From Lacisediminihabitans sp040549525 (GTDB lineage: Bacteria; Actinomycetota; Actinomycetes; Actinomycetales; Microbacteriaceae): 64,000 bases of DNA. Below, piece after piece: positions 34,118 through 42,899 of this stretch. The stretch covers positions 1 through 64,000 of the forward strand of contig NZ_JBEPTM010000009.1 in assembly GCF_040549525.1 (NCBI RefSeq). The letters are read 5' to 3'. The notes beneath the pieces were generated by a model that made no database searches, was not told the DNA's origin, and saw nothing but the letters and a program-made list of their open reading frames with translations. The translations under genes were made by a program, and so were the position numbers. Numbering within the stretch: position 1 is the stretch's first letter; each line of letters starts with the position of its first letter.

Positions 34118-35503
34118 CTACTCCGGGGACGAGGTTGCCGTTGACTGTCTACGCGACTTCGGCACGTAGCTCGCTCGGAAGCGACCGAGGGTTCGAGCTG
34201 AGGCACGGTTGAACACGGTTCCGACGAGCGATCCATCCGCAGATTCCAGCAGTTCGAGCGAACGGCGGAGTTCCCGGGCCTCCACGCGTCCGGCGCCCAC
34301 CACCAGAAGCGCCCCTCCGACCAGGTTGGCGAGGATCGCGCCGTCGGTAACGGGGAGCAGCGCAGGGCTGTCGACTATGACGAAATCGAACTCCTGGCGA
34401 AGGCGGGAGAAGAGCACAACGGCGGCGTTGGACCCGACGAGTTCGCTCGCGTTGGGCGGCACGGATCCGGACTGGATAATGCTGAGGCTAGACGATCCCC
34501 ACGGTTGAAGTGCGTCGGCGAAGGGTATGCCGTCGGCAAGCACGTCGGAAAGGCCGAGCGCGGTCGAGTCAAGCGCGAAAAGTGTGGCGATGGCTGGTGT
34601 GCGCAGATCTGCGTCAACAAGGCATACCGTGCGCCCGGTTGCGGCTATCGAAATTGCGAGGTTTGCCGCTGTCACGCTCTTTCCTTCTCGCGGAATGGAC
34701 GAGGTGATCAAGATGGCGTGACGGGGGTCGGTTACTTCGAGGGCGAGCACATTGGTCCGCAGCTGGCGGAATTCTTCCGCACGCACCGTGCTCTCCAGCT
34801 CGACGTCGAGAAGAGGCGCGCGCGCAGCAGCACGATCGTTGACGACCGTGCCGAGAATGGGGGCATCGGTGAACTCGAGGAGTTGCTCTGTGCTCCTCAC
34901 TCGGGTGCTGGCGATCTCCCGAAGAATGATGAGCACCAGCCCCACGAGGAGGCCGGCGAGAAGTCCGAGGAGGAGGGCGACCCGCGTGTTGGGGGCGGAT
35001 GGCGCTGCGGGAACCGTGGCGTTCTGAACCGGTTCGAGCCGAATCGGCGTGGTGCCGTCACTCTTCTTGGGCACGAGCTTGACGACCTCGTCGACGAGGC
35101 TGCTTGCGATGGCATTGGCGATCCCTGCTGCCCTCCCGGGGGAGCTGTCTGTCACCACGATAGAGATGATCGACGTGTTGAGCGGCACCGTTACTGAGAC
35201 GTTGCGAGCGAGTTCGGCCACGGTCGACTCGAGGCCGAGCGATGAGATCACCGGATCGAGAACGAGTTCCTTCGTGGCGATCGCGCTGTAGTTGCGAGCC
35301 TGCTGCTGCGAGAAGGCGCCGCCTTGTGCGAGATCACTTGTATTGTCGATGCCCGCCGCCGAGACGAATAACTCTGACTCCGCGGTGTATTCGCGCGGGG
35401 TGGCGAGGACATAGACGGACCCGCCGATGAGACCGACTAGCGCGAAGGCAATGAGCACGATCCAGCGAGACCGCACAAGATTCCAAAATTGACGATGATC
35501 CAT
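34118..35503 (-). CDS. Wzc/CapB-like polysaccharide co-polymerase with tyrosine-kinase domain
   Basis: A 461-residue protein with a Wzz-type chain-length part (membrane segments about 14-34 and 175-195) fused to a cytosolic P-loop kinase domain: Walker A SSIPREGKS (about 268-276), Walker A' LVDADLR (about 295-301), then FVIVDSPALLPVTD. Such BY-kinases control polymerisation and export of capsular or exopolysaccharide. The C-terminal tail has a single Tyr (RASYVPKS) and not a Tyr cluster. GGGGAGGTG precedes the ATG. Divergent from the polymerase gene. Confidence 0.88.
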   Translation of the reverse strand: MDHRQFWNLVRSRWIVLIAFALVGLIGGSVYVLATPREYTAESELFVSAAGIDNTSDLAQGGAFSQQQARNYSAIATKELVLDPVISSLGLESTVAELARNVSVTVPLNTSIISIVVTDSSPGRAAGIANAIASSLVDEVVKLVPKKSDGTTPIRLEPVQNATVPAAPSAPNTRVALLLGLLAGLLVGLVLIILREIASTRVRSTEQLLEFTDAPILGTVVNDRAAARAPLLDVELESTVRAEEFRQLRTNVLALEVTDPRHAILITSSIPREGKSVTAANLAISIAATGRTVCLVDADLRTPAIATLFALDSTALGLSDVLADGIPFADALQPWGSSSLSIIQSGSVPPNASELVGSNAAVVLFSRLRQEFDFVIVDSPALLPVTDGAILANLVGGALLVVGAGRVEARELRRSLELLESADGSLVGTVFNRASARTLGRFRASYVPKSRRQSTATSSPE

Positions 35504-35659
35504 CGGATCATCACCTCCCCCAACTGAAGTGAGCGGTCGGGTCCGCGCATCGACTCGATAGTACCAATCGGTGGGAGGGTGCCCGCTTCGCCCACTAAGG
35601 GGGGTTTCCTTGTTATGCAAGGATGGGCCCATGATCGGTCTGAGGGAGGCAGCGACACA

Positions 35660-37177
35660 GTGACAGTGCAAGCTCCTGCGCGACCTCCCATTTCCGCTGC
35701 CGCCGGCGGGGTCAGGTACATCTGGTTCGCCCTTTCGGCCTTCGCTCTTTCGGCTCTCGTTCCCCTAATGCTTCTAGCGCAGGTCGAGAATGTCGGGCGA
35801 AGCACCGCGTGGATCATCACCCTTGCCATTGCAGTCTGGACGGGGCTCCGGCTATCGGCGATCATCGCTGCAGGTCGGCCGATGCTGTTCGATTTCTTCT
35901 TCCTCATGTTCTGCTACGTGTTCATGGGCTTGGCGCCGACGGTGCAAATTCGCAGCAATCTCCTCTCGACGACGACAAAGGGCATCGACTCAGGCTTCGA
36001 CGTGCCAACGGCGGTACTCGTGGCCGTGGGGATCGCTCTCTACGAGCTGGGGCGTCTGAGTCGATATCTCAGGGAACGCGCCAACGGCAATGCATCGTCG
36101 GTTATCGCGGTTCGACGTGCTCTCCAATCGCAACAGACCAAAGTGAGCCGAGTGCGCGCATTCCTGCTGCTGGGATTCGGCATCGCCTTCAGCGCCTATT
36201 TCATCTCGAAGACAGGAATCGACTCCCTGTTCGGCAGCAGAGACCAGGCTTTTGCCGCCCGGTCTATCGCCTGGCCCGACCCCGCCATCCGTTCCGTTAT
36301 GTATTCGTTGGCGATCTACCCACTCCTCGTCGGAATCGGCGCTATCACCCAGGTGCGCAAGTCCGTGCGTCGAGAGCTTTCCGGATGGTATCTGGTCGTT
36401 ATCCTGGCAGCCTCGGCGGTACTGCTCACGATCATCAACCCGATCAGCAGCGCCCGGTACAGTCTGGCGACGGTGCTTTTCGCCCTCGCCGTGTATGCCG
36501 GCGCCGTGGTCAATCCTCGCCGCGTTCGCGGCACTCTCGTTGCGGCTATCGCCGGGCTGATCTTCCTTTTCCCCCTTGCAGACGCCTTCCGGTCACCGGC
36601 CGTCAACCTGGTACGGAACGGGTTCTTCGGCGAGTACAAGAGCAATCCGGATTATGACGCTTTCTGGCAGATCGCGAATGCATATTCCTTCGTGCTCGAC
36701 GGTTTGGTCCATGTCGGACAGCAAGCACTCGGAAGCCTCTTGTTCTGGGTCCCTAGAGCGGTGTGGCCGGACAAACCCGTCGATACCAGCATCCTTCTCG
36801 CCAACTATCGCGGCTACAGCTTCACGAATCTGTCGGCGCCGCTGTGGGCAGAATTCCTGGTGAACGGCGGGGTACCGCTCCTGGTGATCGGCTTCCTGGT
36901 CGTGGGCTATGTCGTGCGGGCCATGGACAGGAGACTATTGCCTGCGTTCGGGGCAGCCGGCTACTGGGCGATCGTGGGGGCCATTTTCCCCGTCTACATG
37001 ACTATTTTGCTGAGGGGATCGTTGCTGCAGGCCACGGGTGCGGTTGCCGTCGCGCTCGCCTGTCTTCTCATTGTGCGGAAGCCTGACCGAACAACTCTGA
37101 CAGGCGACCGGTTCAGGATCGATACGACGCTTCGAGACGTTCCGCGACGGCGGCCATCCCGAATCGTTCGCGACTAG
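35660..37177 (+). CDS. O-antigen-polymerase-like membrane protein (Wzy type)
   Basis: A 505-residue protein with about a dozen membrane segments and a large outside loop between about residues 280 and 385 (NLVRNGFFGEYKSNPDYDAFWQIANAYSFVLDG, FWVPRAVWPDKPVDT), which is the O-antigen polymerase architecture. It would join repeat units of the polymer. The start is set at GTG 35660, after GGGAGG; an upstream ATG at 35615 would add 15 residues and cannot be excluded. The last 65 bases overlap the convergent glycosyltransferase gene. Confidence 0.8.
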   Translation: MTVQAPARPPISAAAGGVRYIWFALSAFALSALVPLMLLAQVENVGRSTAWIITLAIAVWTGLRLSAIIAAGRPMLFDFFFLMFCYVFMGLAPTVQIRSNLLSTTTKGIDSGFDVPTAVLVAVGIALYELGRLSRYLRERANGNASSVIAVRRALQSQQTKVSRVRAFLLLGFGIAFSAYFISKTGIDSLFGSRDQAFAARSIAWPDPAIRSVMYSLAIYPLLVGIGAITQVRKSVRRELSGWYLVVILAASAVLLTIINPISSARYSLATVLFALAVYAGAVVNPRRVRGTLVAAIAGLIFLFPLADAFRSPAVNLVRNGFFGEYKSNPDYDAFWQIANAYSFVLDGLVHVGQQALGSLLFWVPRAVWPDKPVDTSILLANYRGYSFTNLSAPLWAEFLVNGGVPLLVIGFLVVGYVVRAMDRRLLPAFGAAGYWAIVGAIFPVYMTILLRGSLLQATGAVAVALACLLIVRKPDRTTLTGDRFRIDTTLRDVPRRRPSRIVRD

Positions 37178-38222
37178 CGGTCAGGCCGGCTTCGCCCATT
37201 CTTCTGGCCAATGCCGGGTCGCCGAGGAGCTCCCCGATGGCGGTGGTAAGCGATTCGAGCGTGGCGTCAACGACGATTCCGCATCCGATCTCCCGGATCG
37301 CCGGCGCAAGCCCACAGGTCTCAGTCACGATCACCGGTAAGCCCACCGACATCGCTTCGAGCACGGACATCGGGTAGGGTTCGTCGACGCTCGGCAGGAC
37401 ATAGATGGACGACTGCGACATCCTCCCTGTCGTCTTCTCGGGCGGGAGTGCGCCCTCCCACCTGATCGCGTCAGTGCCGATGCCCGCAATCGCCTCGGAG
37501 ATGGCGGCTCCCTCTCCTTCGTCGGGTCCAACGAGAGAGAATTCGGCGTTCGGATACGAAGCCGCCAGAATCGCGGCAGCCTGCACGAATGCCAAGGGTC
37601 TTTTTCTCGGGGCGAGGCGAGCCAGATAAAGAACCTCCGCGGGGTCGCGTAGGTGATGTCGTTCGAGCGTGCTCGTCGGCACTCCGTTGCCCAATTCCGC
37701 CAGGGGGATGTCTCGCCCGGCAACGAGAATGAGATCACTCCGTTCGCGATCGGTGAGGTAAAAGACCACTTTCGCGTGAGTTAGCACGCGCCGGGTGATG
37801 GCGGCGTCAAGCGGCCGGGCCAGCGGATTGCTCGAGACGTCGATCATTCCGTGGGTCTGTAAGACATAGGGGACACGATGACGTCGTGCCCAATCGGCCG
37901 CCGGAAGGGTGACGAAATCCCGAGCAGCGTGAATGTGCAGGATGTCCGCCGAAGAACCATGACGATGGAGCCAGCGTTGAAGGGCTGGAGACGCGAGACC
38001 GGCGAAGCCGATTCCGGGAATGACTGTGCGCGCTCGGAAGAGATGAACCGGCACCCCGTCGATTTCGGTGGGCATGACGGGTCCGAAACCGCGGGCCCCT
38101 CCGACCACCCGCGCGTCGTGTCCCGCCTCCCGCAGCGCACGCGCATGATTCACAGCAACTCGAACTGGGCCTCCGTACTCTCCATCAGGGCTGACCAGTG
38201 TCACGATTGAGAAGATCCTCAT
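37113..38222 (-). CDS. Glycosyltransferase family 4
   Basis: A 369-residue GT-B fold retaining glycosyltransferase. The N-terminal SPDGEYGGPVRVAVNHARAL, the middle LYLARLAPRKRP (donor-domain start) and the E-x7-E motif in EPYPMSVLEAMSVGLPVIVTETCGLAP are typical. Acts in the cytosol on lipid-linked intermediates of the polysaccharide. It is the last gene of a minus-strand operon (SGNH hydrolase, acyltransferase, GT4), overlapping the acyltransferase by 4 bp, and overlaps the end of the convergent polymerase gene by 65 bp. The sugar is unknown. Confidence 0.87.
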   Translation of the reverse strand: MRIFSIVTLVSPDGEYGGPVRVAVNHARALREAGHDARVVGGARGFGPVMPTEIDGVPVHLFRARTVIPGIGFAGLASPALQRWLHRHGSSADILHIHAARDFVTLPAADWARRHRVPYVLQTHGMIDVSSNPLARPLDAAITRRVLTHAKVVFYLTDRERSDLILVAGRDIPLAELGNGVPTSTLERHHLRDPAEVLYLARLAPRKRPLAFVQAAAILAASYPNAEFSLVGPDEGEGAAISEAIAGIGTDAIRWEGALPPEKTTGRMSQSSIYVLPSVDEPYPMSVLEAMSVGLPVIVTETCGLAPAIREIGCGIVVDATLESLTTAIGELLGDPALARRMGEAGLTASRERFGMAAVAERLEASYRS

Positions 38223-38815
38223 CGAGTCGATCTCCGTGGCGGTTTGATCGGTGCCTCGGTCGATGCTGGCGCGACCACGATCGATCCCGCAGCGACATCT
38301 GCGACGACGAGAGCAGTCGCACCGACGACGCTGTCAGCGCCGATTGTGCACCCACGAAGAACCGTCGCGCGCGCGGCCACCCACGCGCCGTCCTCGATGA
38401 CGATCGGGGCGTTGTCGAACTCGAAGGTAGCGGAGCGTCGGAGATGACTCCCTGTGCAGAGGAACACTCCTTGCGAGATACAGACGTCGGCCCCGATGGT
38501 CACCGGCTCGAGGTTCAGAATCCAGGTCTCCTCGCCGATCCATGAACCGTCGCCAACCGTGAGTTTCCACGGCCAATGGATGCGAACGCGGTGACGGATC
38601 AGCACGCTCCGCCCGATGTTGGCACCAAATACGCGGAGAATGCGATTCCGTACGGGCACAGGGCACCACCATCGCGTGACGACGAGACCTGAGACGAGCA
38701 TCCACGACACTTGCCAGACAGGGCTCCGTCCCTTGTCGTAGCCAGCGCCGGTAAATCCGCGGAGATTGTGGCGGATCCGTCCGGGCTGTTCGTGAATTAG
38801 TTCGTCCTTCGGCAT
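38219..38815 (-). CDS. WcaF-like hexapeptide acyltransferase
   Basis: A 198-residue protein with a left-handed beta-helix built from hexapeptide repeats (IGRSVLIRHRVRI, VGDGSWIGEETWI, VTIGADVCISQGVFLCTGSH, IVIEDGAWVAARATVLRGCTIGADSVVGA). WcaF-type enzymes acetylate colanic acid or other exopolysaccharide sugars. The N-terminal region before the helix is longer than in simple acetyltransferases, as in WcaF. It overlaps the glycosyltransferase start by 4 bp. The acyl donor (probably acetyl-CoA) is from the family. Confidence 0.84.
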   Translation of the reverse strand: MPKDELIHEQPGRIRHNLRGFTGAGYDKGRSPVWQVSWMLVSGLVVTRWWCPVPVRNRILRVFGANIGRSVLIRHRVRIHWPWKLTVGDGSWIGEETWILNLEPVTIGADVCISQGVFLCTGSHLRRSATFEFDNAPIVIEDGAWVAARATVLRGCTIGADSVVGATALVVADVAAGSIVVAPASTEAPIKPPRRSTR

Positions 38816-38844
38816 TTTTCGCCCGACACTTCCCAGCAGCCCGG

Positions 38845-39588
38845 CTACTTCTTGATTGCTTCTTCGATGCGAGCGGCAATCGCAGAATAGCCAGCATCAT
38901 TGACATGAGCTCGATCAGCGGCGATGAACGTCGGCTTGATGACGTTCGGTTCGATCAAACTCACGTAGGTTGCTCCTGCGCGAGCTGCTGCCGCGCGCAC
39001 TGCCGAATCGAATTCGACTATCGGCTTGGAAACCGCCCCGGTTGTCGATGGCCCGATGGCATAGATGTGAGCGTCGGGGAGGCCGGTGCGCAGCGAAGCG
39101 AAGGTGGTGTCGATCGCCGTGAGAACCGACGCTCGGTCTTTGAGAAACAGCTCGAAATCGCTCTGACCGCCTGAGACGAACACCACCTCCGGCTTGGCAG
39201 CGATGGCCAACGGAACCATTTCGACGAAGTTGAGGCATCTCACTTGGCCGCATTCGGTTGGCGTTCCCGACGACAGGTAGCCGGTGCCGCTTCTGCCGAG
39301 ATTCTGGGGCTCCCAGCCCTCTTTCAGTGACACGAGGGTGACCCATCTCGTCGCCGGGCCCGAGGCGCCAGCGCCCTGGGTGTACGAGTCGCCGATGAAT
39401 ACAGCGTCGGTCGAGTTCGTAGTTCGAATGGTCGATCGTGGGCCTGTGGCCTTCGCGGTCTCGCCGGAGATGAGGGCGAGTGTCGCGAGCACGATCGCCA
39501 AGACGGTTAAGAGCCCTAGGGCGCCAAAGACGAGCGCTGCTCCGACAGTAGGTGTAAAACGGATTCGCGGTCGCGAGGGTCCAGACAT
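38845..39588 (-). CDS. Membrane-anchored SGNH hydrolase
   Basis: A 247-residue protein with one N-terminal membrane segment (about 15-42) and an extracellular SGNH/GDSL domain: block I FIGDSYTQGAG, block III-like GGQSDFELF (the usual GxND reads GGQSD) and block V DRAHVNDAGY with the catalytic Asp/His. Such enzymes remove or transfer acyl groups on polysaccharides. First gene of the operon with the acyltransferase and GT4, so it may edit acetylation outside. The ATG at 39588 is preferred over an ATG ten codons upstream. Confidence 0.82.
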   Translation of the reverse strand: MSGPSRPRIRFTPTVGAALVFGALGLLTVLAIVLATLALISGETAKATGPRSTIRTTNSTDAVFIGDSYTQGAGASGPATRWVTLVSLKEGWEPQNLGRSGTGYLSSGTPTECGQVRCLNFVEMVPLAIAAKPEVVFVSGGQSDFELFLKDRASVLTAIDTTFASLRTGLPDAHIYAIGPSTTGAVSKPIVEFDSAVRAAAARAGATYVSLIEPNVIKPTFIAADRAHVNDAGYSAIAARIEEAIKK

Positions 39589-39841
39589 TGCGGTACACCT
39601 ACTTTCACGAGAGGTCACGAAACGGTTTCGGGTTTTTCCGCTGCGGTCCGCTCACCAACACCATAGCGGCGGCAGCACGGTGTTCCTATCCCGCAAATTG
39701 GGGGAAGCGGTTAGTGGCGGCGCACTGAGCGGTAACCGGAGCCGATACATGTTCGACAGGGGGCTGATAGTTTGGGCACCTATCCTCAGGTCTTCGACTA
39801 ACCCGATTCTCGACTGAACCATTCCCAGGGGTGATAACGCC

Positions 39842-41179
39842 ATGACGACGGCAGAATCCGATGACCAACGCGCTCCGCGATTCCGGCGCGCGCGAAAGGC
39901 TCTGGTTTCGGTTGCAGGCTATGGCACGTCGATGGTGCTGCTAGCCATATCCTCGCTGCTCGCGATCCCTGCGATGGTCGCCGCTAGCGGCGCGCACGCA
40001 TGGGGAGCTATCGCGGTCGGTCAATCCATCGGAGGAGTCGCTGCGGTAGTCATCGCTTACGGGTGGGGCCTGTCTGGGCCCGCCGCTATCGCGCGAGCCG
40101 ACGAGCTCGGACGGATGAAAGAGTACTCAGAGTCGGCCGTTACGAAGATATTGCTCAGCGTTCCCATCGCCGGGCTCGCATTTCTCCTCGCTTGGTTGGT
40201 CGGCCGGGATTTCGCGATCTTCGCCGGGATCGGTGCTGTCTCGATGGCGTCCATCGGCCTCACTGCGGGCTGGTTTTTCGTCGGTCGCGGCCAACCCTGG
40301 CTGATGCTGCTCTTCGAGACGGTGCCGCGCGTTGGTGGGACCATCGTCGGAATCTGGTTCATGACCACCGGATCGTCGGCGCTTATTGGAGTGCTGTGGC
40401 AGCTGTTCGGGATGGTCGCGGCATTCACGCTGTGCAGTCTCGTCATCCTTCGACCGTGGCGGCTCGAGTCGCTCCGATCGATCTCCAGGAAACCAGTGCG
40501 CAGAGTCCTTGTTGACCAACGCCAGGGCATAACCTCGTCGATTCTGTCCTCTGTCTACGCCTCCACGCCGATCGTGATCGTGACCATACTCGCGCCGGGA
40601 GCGCAGCCGGTATACGCCGTGGTGGAGAAGGTGCAGCGGCAGGTGATTGTGGCGCTCGGACCGTTCGTCACGGTTTTGCAGGGATGGGTCCCACGGGCTC
40701 GCGGTATCGAAGCGCTTCATCGGCGCGTGCGGCAGGGCACTCTCGCAACCGCGGTCTTCGCCGTTGCGCTCGGTGGCCTGATGCTCGCCGCCGCTCCGGA
40801 ATTGATTCGGTGGCTCGGCGGCGGGGTCATTCAGCCGACGATGGCCATCCTCGCGCTGATGGCGACTATCACCGCCGTCAGCCTGTTCGAATCAGTGGTG
40901 AGCAAGGCGGCACTCTCCGCGCTTGAACGGCTCGACGTGGTCGCGAAGTCGACCGCTATCGGCTCTCTCGTCGGTCTTCCACTCGTGGCTGTCGGCAGCC
41001 TTTCGCTCGGAGCGCTAGGTGCTCTTATCGGCATTCTCGTTGGTTTGGTGCTGCGTCTTATCTTGGAACTGGTGGGAATGCGATCGGCGATGTCTTCGAG
41101 CAGGCCTGCGTCCTCCGACCCGGAGCATCCTGTTATCGACACCGCAATCGACCCCGAACTCGGATTGGACATCGCATGA
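39842..41179 (+). CDS. Polysaccharide flippase, Wzx/MOP type
   Basis: A 445-residue protein with about 12-14 membrane segments arranged in two similar halves, as in MOP-superfamily lipid-linked oligosaccharide flippases. AGGGGTG lies seven bases before the ATG. Its 3' end overlaps the next gene by 4 bp (ATGA). It would move lipid-linked repeat units across the membrane for the polymerase. The family call rests on topology and the locus more than on a short motif. Confidence 0.78.
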   Translation: MTTAESDDQRAPRFRRARKALVSVAGYGTSMVLLAISSLLAIPAMVAASGAHAWGAIAVGQSIGGVAAVVIAYGWGLSGPAAIARADELGRMKEYSESAVTKILLSVPIAGLAFLLAWLVGRDFAIFAGIGAVSMASIGLTAGWFFVGRGQPWLMLLFETVPRVGGTIVGIWFMTTGSSALIGVLWQLFGMVAAFTLCSLVILRPWRLESLRSISRKPVRRVLVDQRQGITSSILSSVYASTPIVIVTILAPGAQPVYAVVEKVQRQVIVALGPFVTVLQGWVPRARGIEALHRRVRQGTLATAVFAVALGGLMLAAAPELIRWLGGGVIQPTMAILALMATITAVSLFESVVSKAALSALERLDVVAKSTAIGSLVGLPLVAVGSLSLGALGALIGILVGLVLRLILELVGMRSAMSSSRPASSDPEHPVIDTAIDPELGLDIA

Positions 41180-41880
41180 ATCGTCTTAGGAACTTGGTGC
41201 TCGCGTTCGTGTGGATCCTGCCAGCGGGTCACACGAAGAACCATTTACTTCGACGCCTCGGCCATTTCATCCACCCGTCGGCAATTGCTCGGTCCAACAT
41301 CGTGCTGAAAGTGAGTCGCATCACTATGGGTCCGGGAAGTCGCATTGGCAAGTGGAACGTCATTAAAGACCTTCGGCTTGTGTCCATAGGGGCGAGCGCA
41401 TCGATTGGTCGACTCAACGTCATTTCGTCCCATCCGGTGTACAAGCGGCTGTACCCGGACGGTGCCTCGCTATCGGTCAAGTCGAATGCCTTCATTACAA
41501 GTCGTCACCAGCTCGATTGTTCGGGGTCCATCACTCTCGGCTCGTTTTCGACGATCGCCGGGCACGAGACGAAGATCCTGTCTCACAGCATCGACGTGCG
41601 CGAAGATGTGCAGGTCGCGCACCCGATCATCATTGGCGACCGGAGTTTCGTGGGCGCGCGGTGCCTCATTCTTGGGGGAGCTTTTCTTCCCGAACGATCC
41701 GTTCTCGCGGCCGGCTCCGTTCTCGCTCGCTCAAAGTCAGCGGGCGAACCTGGACTGTACGCGGGCGTTCCTGCCCGGTTTCGAGGACCTGTCGAAGGCA
41801 AGTGGTTCGGGCGAACGGCGACCGGCACCAGCCGGGTGTTCATCCCGGCGACGGGTAAAACCGTGGAAGATGCCCTCTAG
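41176..41880 (+). CDS. Hexapeptide (left-handed beta-helix) acyltransferase
   Basis: A 234-residue protein with a beta-helix core (FIHPSAIARSNIVLKVSRITMGPGSRIGKW; IGASASIGRLNVI; HPIIIGDRSFVGARCLILGGAFLPERSVLAAGSVL) and the terminal GVPARFRGPVEG seen in WcaB/WbbJ-like acetyltransferases. It overlaps the flippase gene by 4 bp, so it is co-translated with it. Probable second acetylation enzyme of the polymer. The stop codon shares a CTAG with the stop of the convergent phosphotransferase. Confidence 0.82.
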   Translation: MNRLRNLVLAFVWILPAGHTKNHLLRRLGHFIHPSAIARSNIVLKVSRITMGPGSRIGKWNVIKDLRLVSIGASASIGRLNVISSHPVYKRLYPDGASLSVKSNAFITSRHQLDCSGSITLGSFSTIAGHETKILSHSIDVREDVQVAHPIIIGDRSFVGARCLILGGAFLPERSVLAAGSVLARSKSAGEPGLYAGVPARFRGPVEGKWFGRTATGTSRVFIPATGKTVEDAL

Positions 41881-42602
41881 GAATCGCGAACAGGGGAACG
41901 GGAGAGTGCCCGGAACCATTTTGAGAGCAGCAGCGCCATGATCGCTGTGGTGGCAACGAACAGCAAGCCGTATACGACAGCGAACAGCCACGGCCACCCG
42001 AGGAAAATGAAGCTCAATGCCAGGATGCCGTAGTCGGCAGGCAGCAGGGCGACGGCGCGAATGGTCGACGGCGCATCGGGAACAGTCGAATCGCCGGTCG
42101 CCGGTCGTAAATGGCGTTCGAGTTCGCCTCCGAAGAACGTCACGATCGACACCACCTGGAAGCCGAGCGGCACGAGAAGCCACGCTCCGCCCAGCGGGAA
42201 GAAGCGGTAGGCAGCCACAAGCACAGCAGCGTGGATCGAGACGATCTTGCCGGCGTCCACGACGTGGTCGAGCCACTCCCCAGCAGGAGAACCTCGCCCG
42301 GTGAGTCGGGCTACCTGTCCGTCGGCAGAATCGAGCGCGAACCCGAGCGCAAGTAGAACCGCGATAAGAATCCCTCGTACTGGATGCGGCGGGCCGGTCA
42401 TCAGCGCGATGATCCCCAGGGCGGTGATCAGTGCGGAAGCGACAGTGACTTGGTTCGGTGACATGCCGAGTCGATAACAGAGTGCAGCGAGAAGCCGGCC
42501 TACCGGCCTATTCACATATCTGCTGTACAGAGAGACCCCGCGATTGGGCTTCTGGGCCGACGACAGGTCACCGAGTGCTTGGCGAAACGATCTTGTGGCC
42601 AT
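41877..42602 (-). CDS. CDP-alcohol phosphatidyltransferase family protein
   Basis: A 241-residue membrane enzyme with about six hydrophobic segments and the complete family motif D-x2-DG-x2-AR-x8-G-x3-D-x3-D, seen in SADGQVARLTGRGSPAGEWLDHVVDAG. These enzymes transfer a phosphoalcohol from a CDP-alcohol to another alcohol. Within the polysaccharide locus, with a TagD-like cytidylyltransferase 9 kb away, it may attach an alditol phosphate to a lipid or sugar. AAGGAG precedes the ATG at 42602. The exact donor is unknown. Confidence 0.86.
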   Translation of the reverse strand: MATRSFRQALGDLSSAQKPNRGVSLYSRYVNRPVGRLLAALCYRLGMSPNQVTVASALITALGIIALMTGPPHPVRGILIAVLLALGFALDSADGQVARLTGRGSPAGEWLDHVVDAGKIVSIHAAVLVAAYRFFPLGGAWLLVPLGFQVVSIVTFFGGELERHLRPATGDSTVPDAPSTIRAVALLPADYGILALSFIFLGWPWLFAVVYGLLFVATTAIMALLLSKWFRALSRSPVRDS

Positions 42603-42899
42603 GGCAATCTCCTTGTCGAGTGGGTACCGTGACGTCAGTGCGCTCGACCGCACCCTGCGTCGACCCTAACCGACCGCAACGTCAGCGCGGATCATCTCTC
42701 CGTGTGCCGCCGACTGGCACCCCTTCGGGGGGTTTGTGCCTTGACCCCTATTCGAGGTACGGTATGCGGAGCTAGATCTAGGGCTCTCACGCTTCCCACC
42801 CAGAAGTGATGACATGGGCGCGTTAGTTTCGCTACTTACCTATTTACCCGCAGCGATCCAGGTCCATACCCGTGGCCTCGCTGCTTACCCGAGGGATAA
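42603..42899. promoter_or_regulatory. Promoter region of the giant surface protein
   Basis: About 297 bases between two divergent genes. GGCAC...GTGCC (42716-42740) encloses CCCC-TTC-GGGG (42720-42730), a compact stem. TTGACC (42741-42746) with TATGCG (42763-42768), 16 bases apart, is a plausible promoter for the downstream gene, followed by a long leader. The phosphotransferase promoter must lie on the other side. Confidence 0.4.

Noticed and set aside
42716..42740. Riboswitch-like leader before the giant gene
   Set aside because: Only a small CCCC-TTC-GGGG stem inside GGCAC/GTGCC is visible; no known aptamer consensus was recognised.
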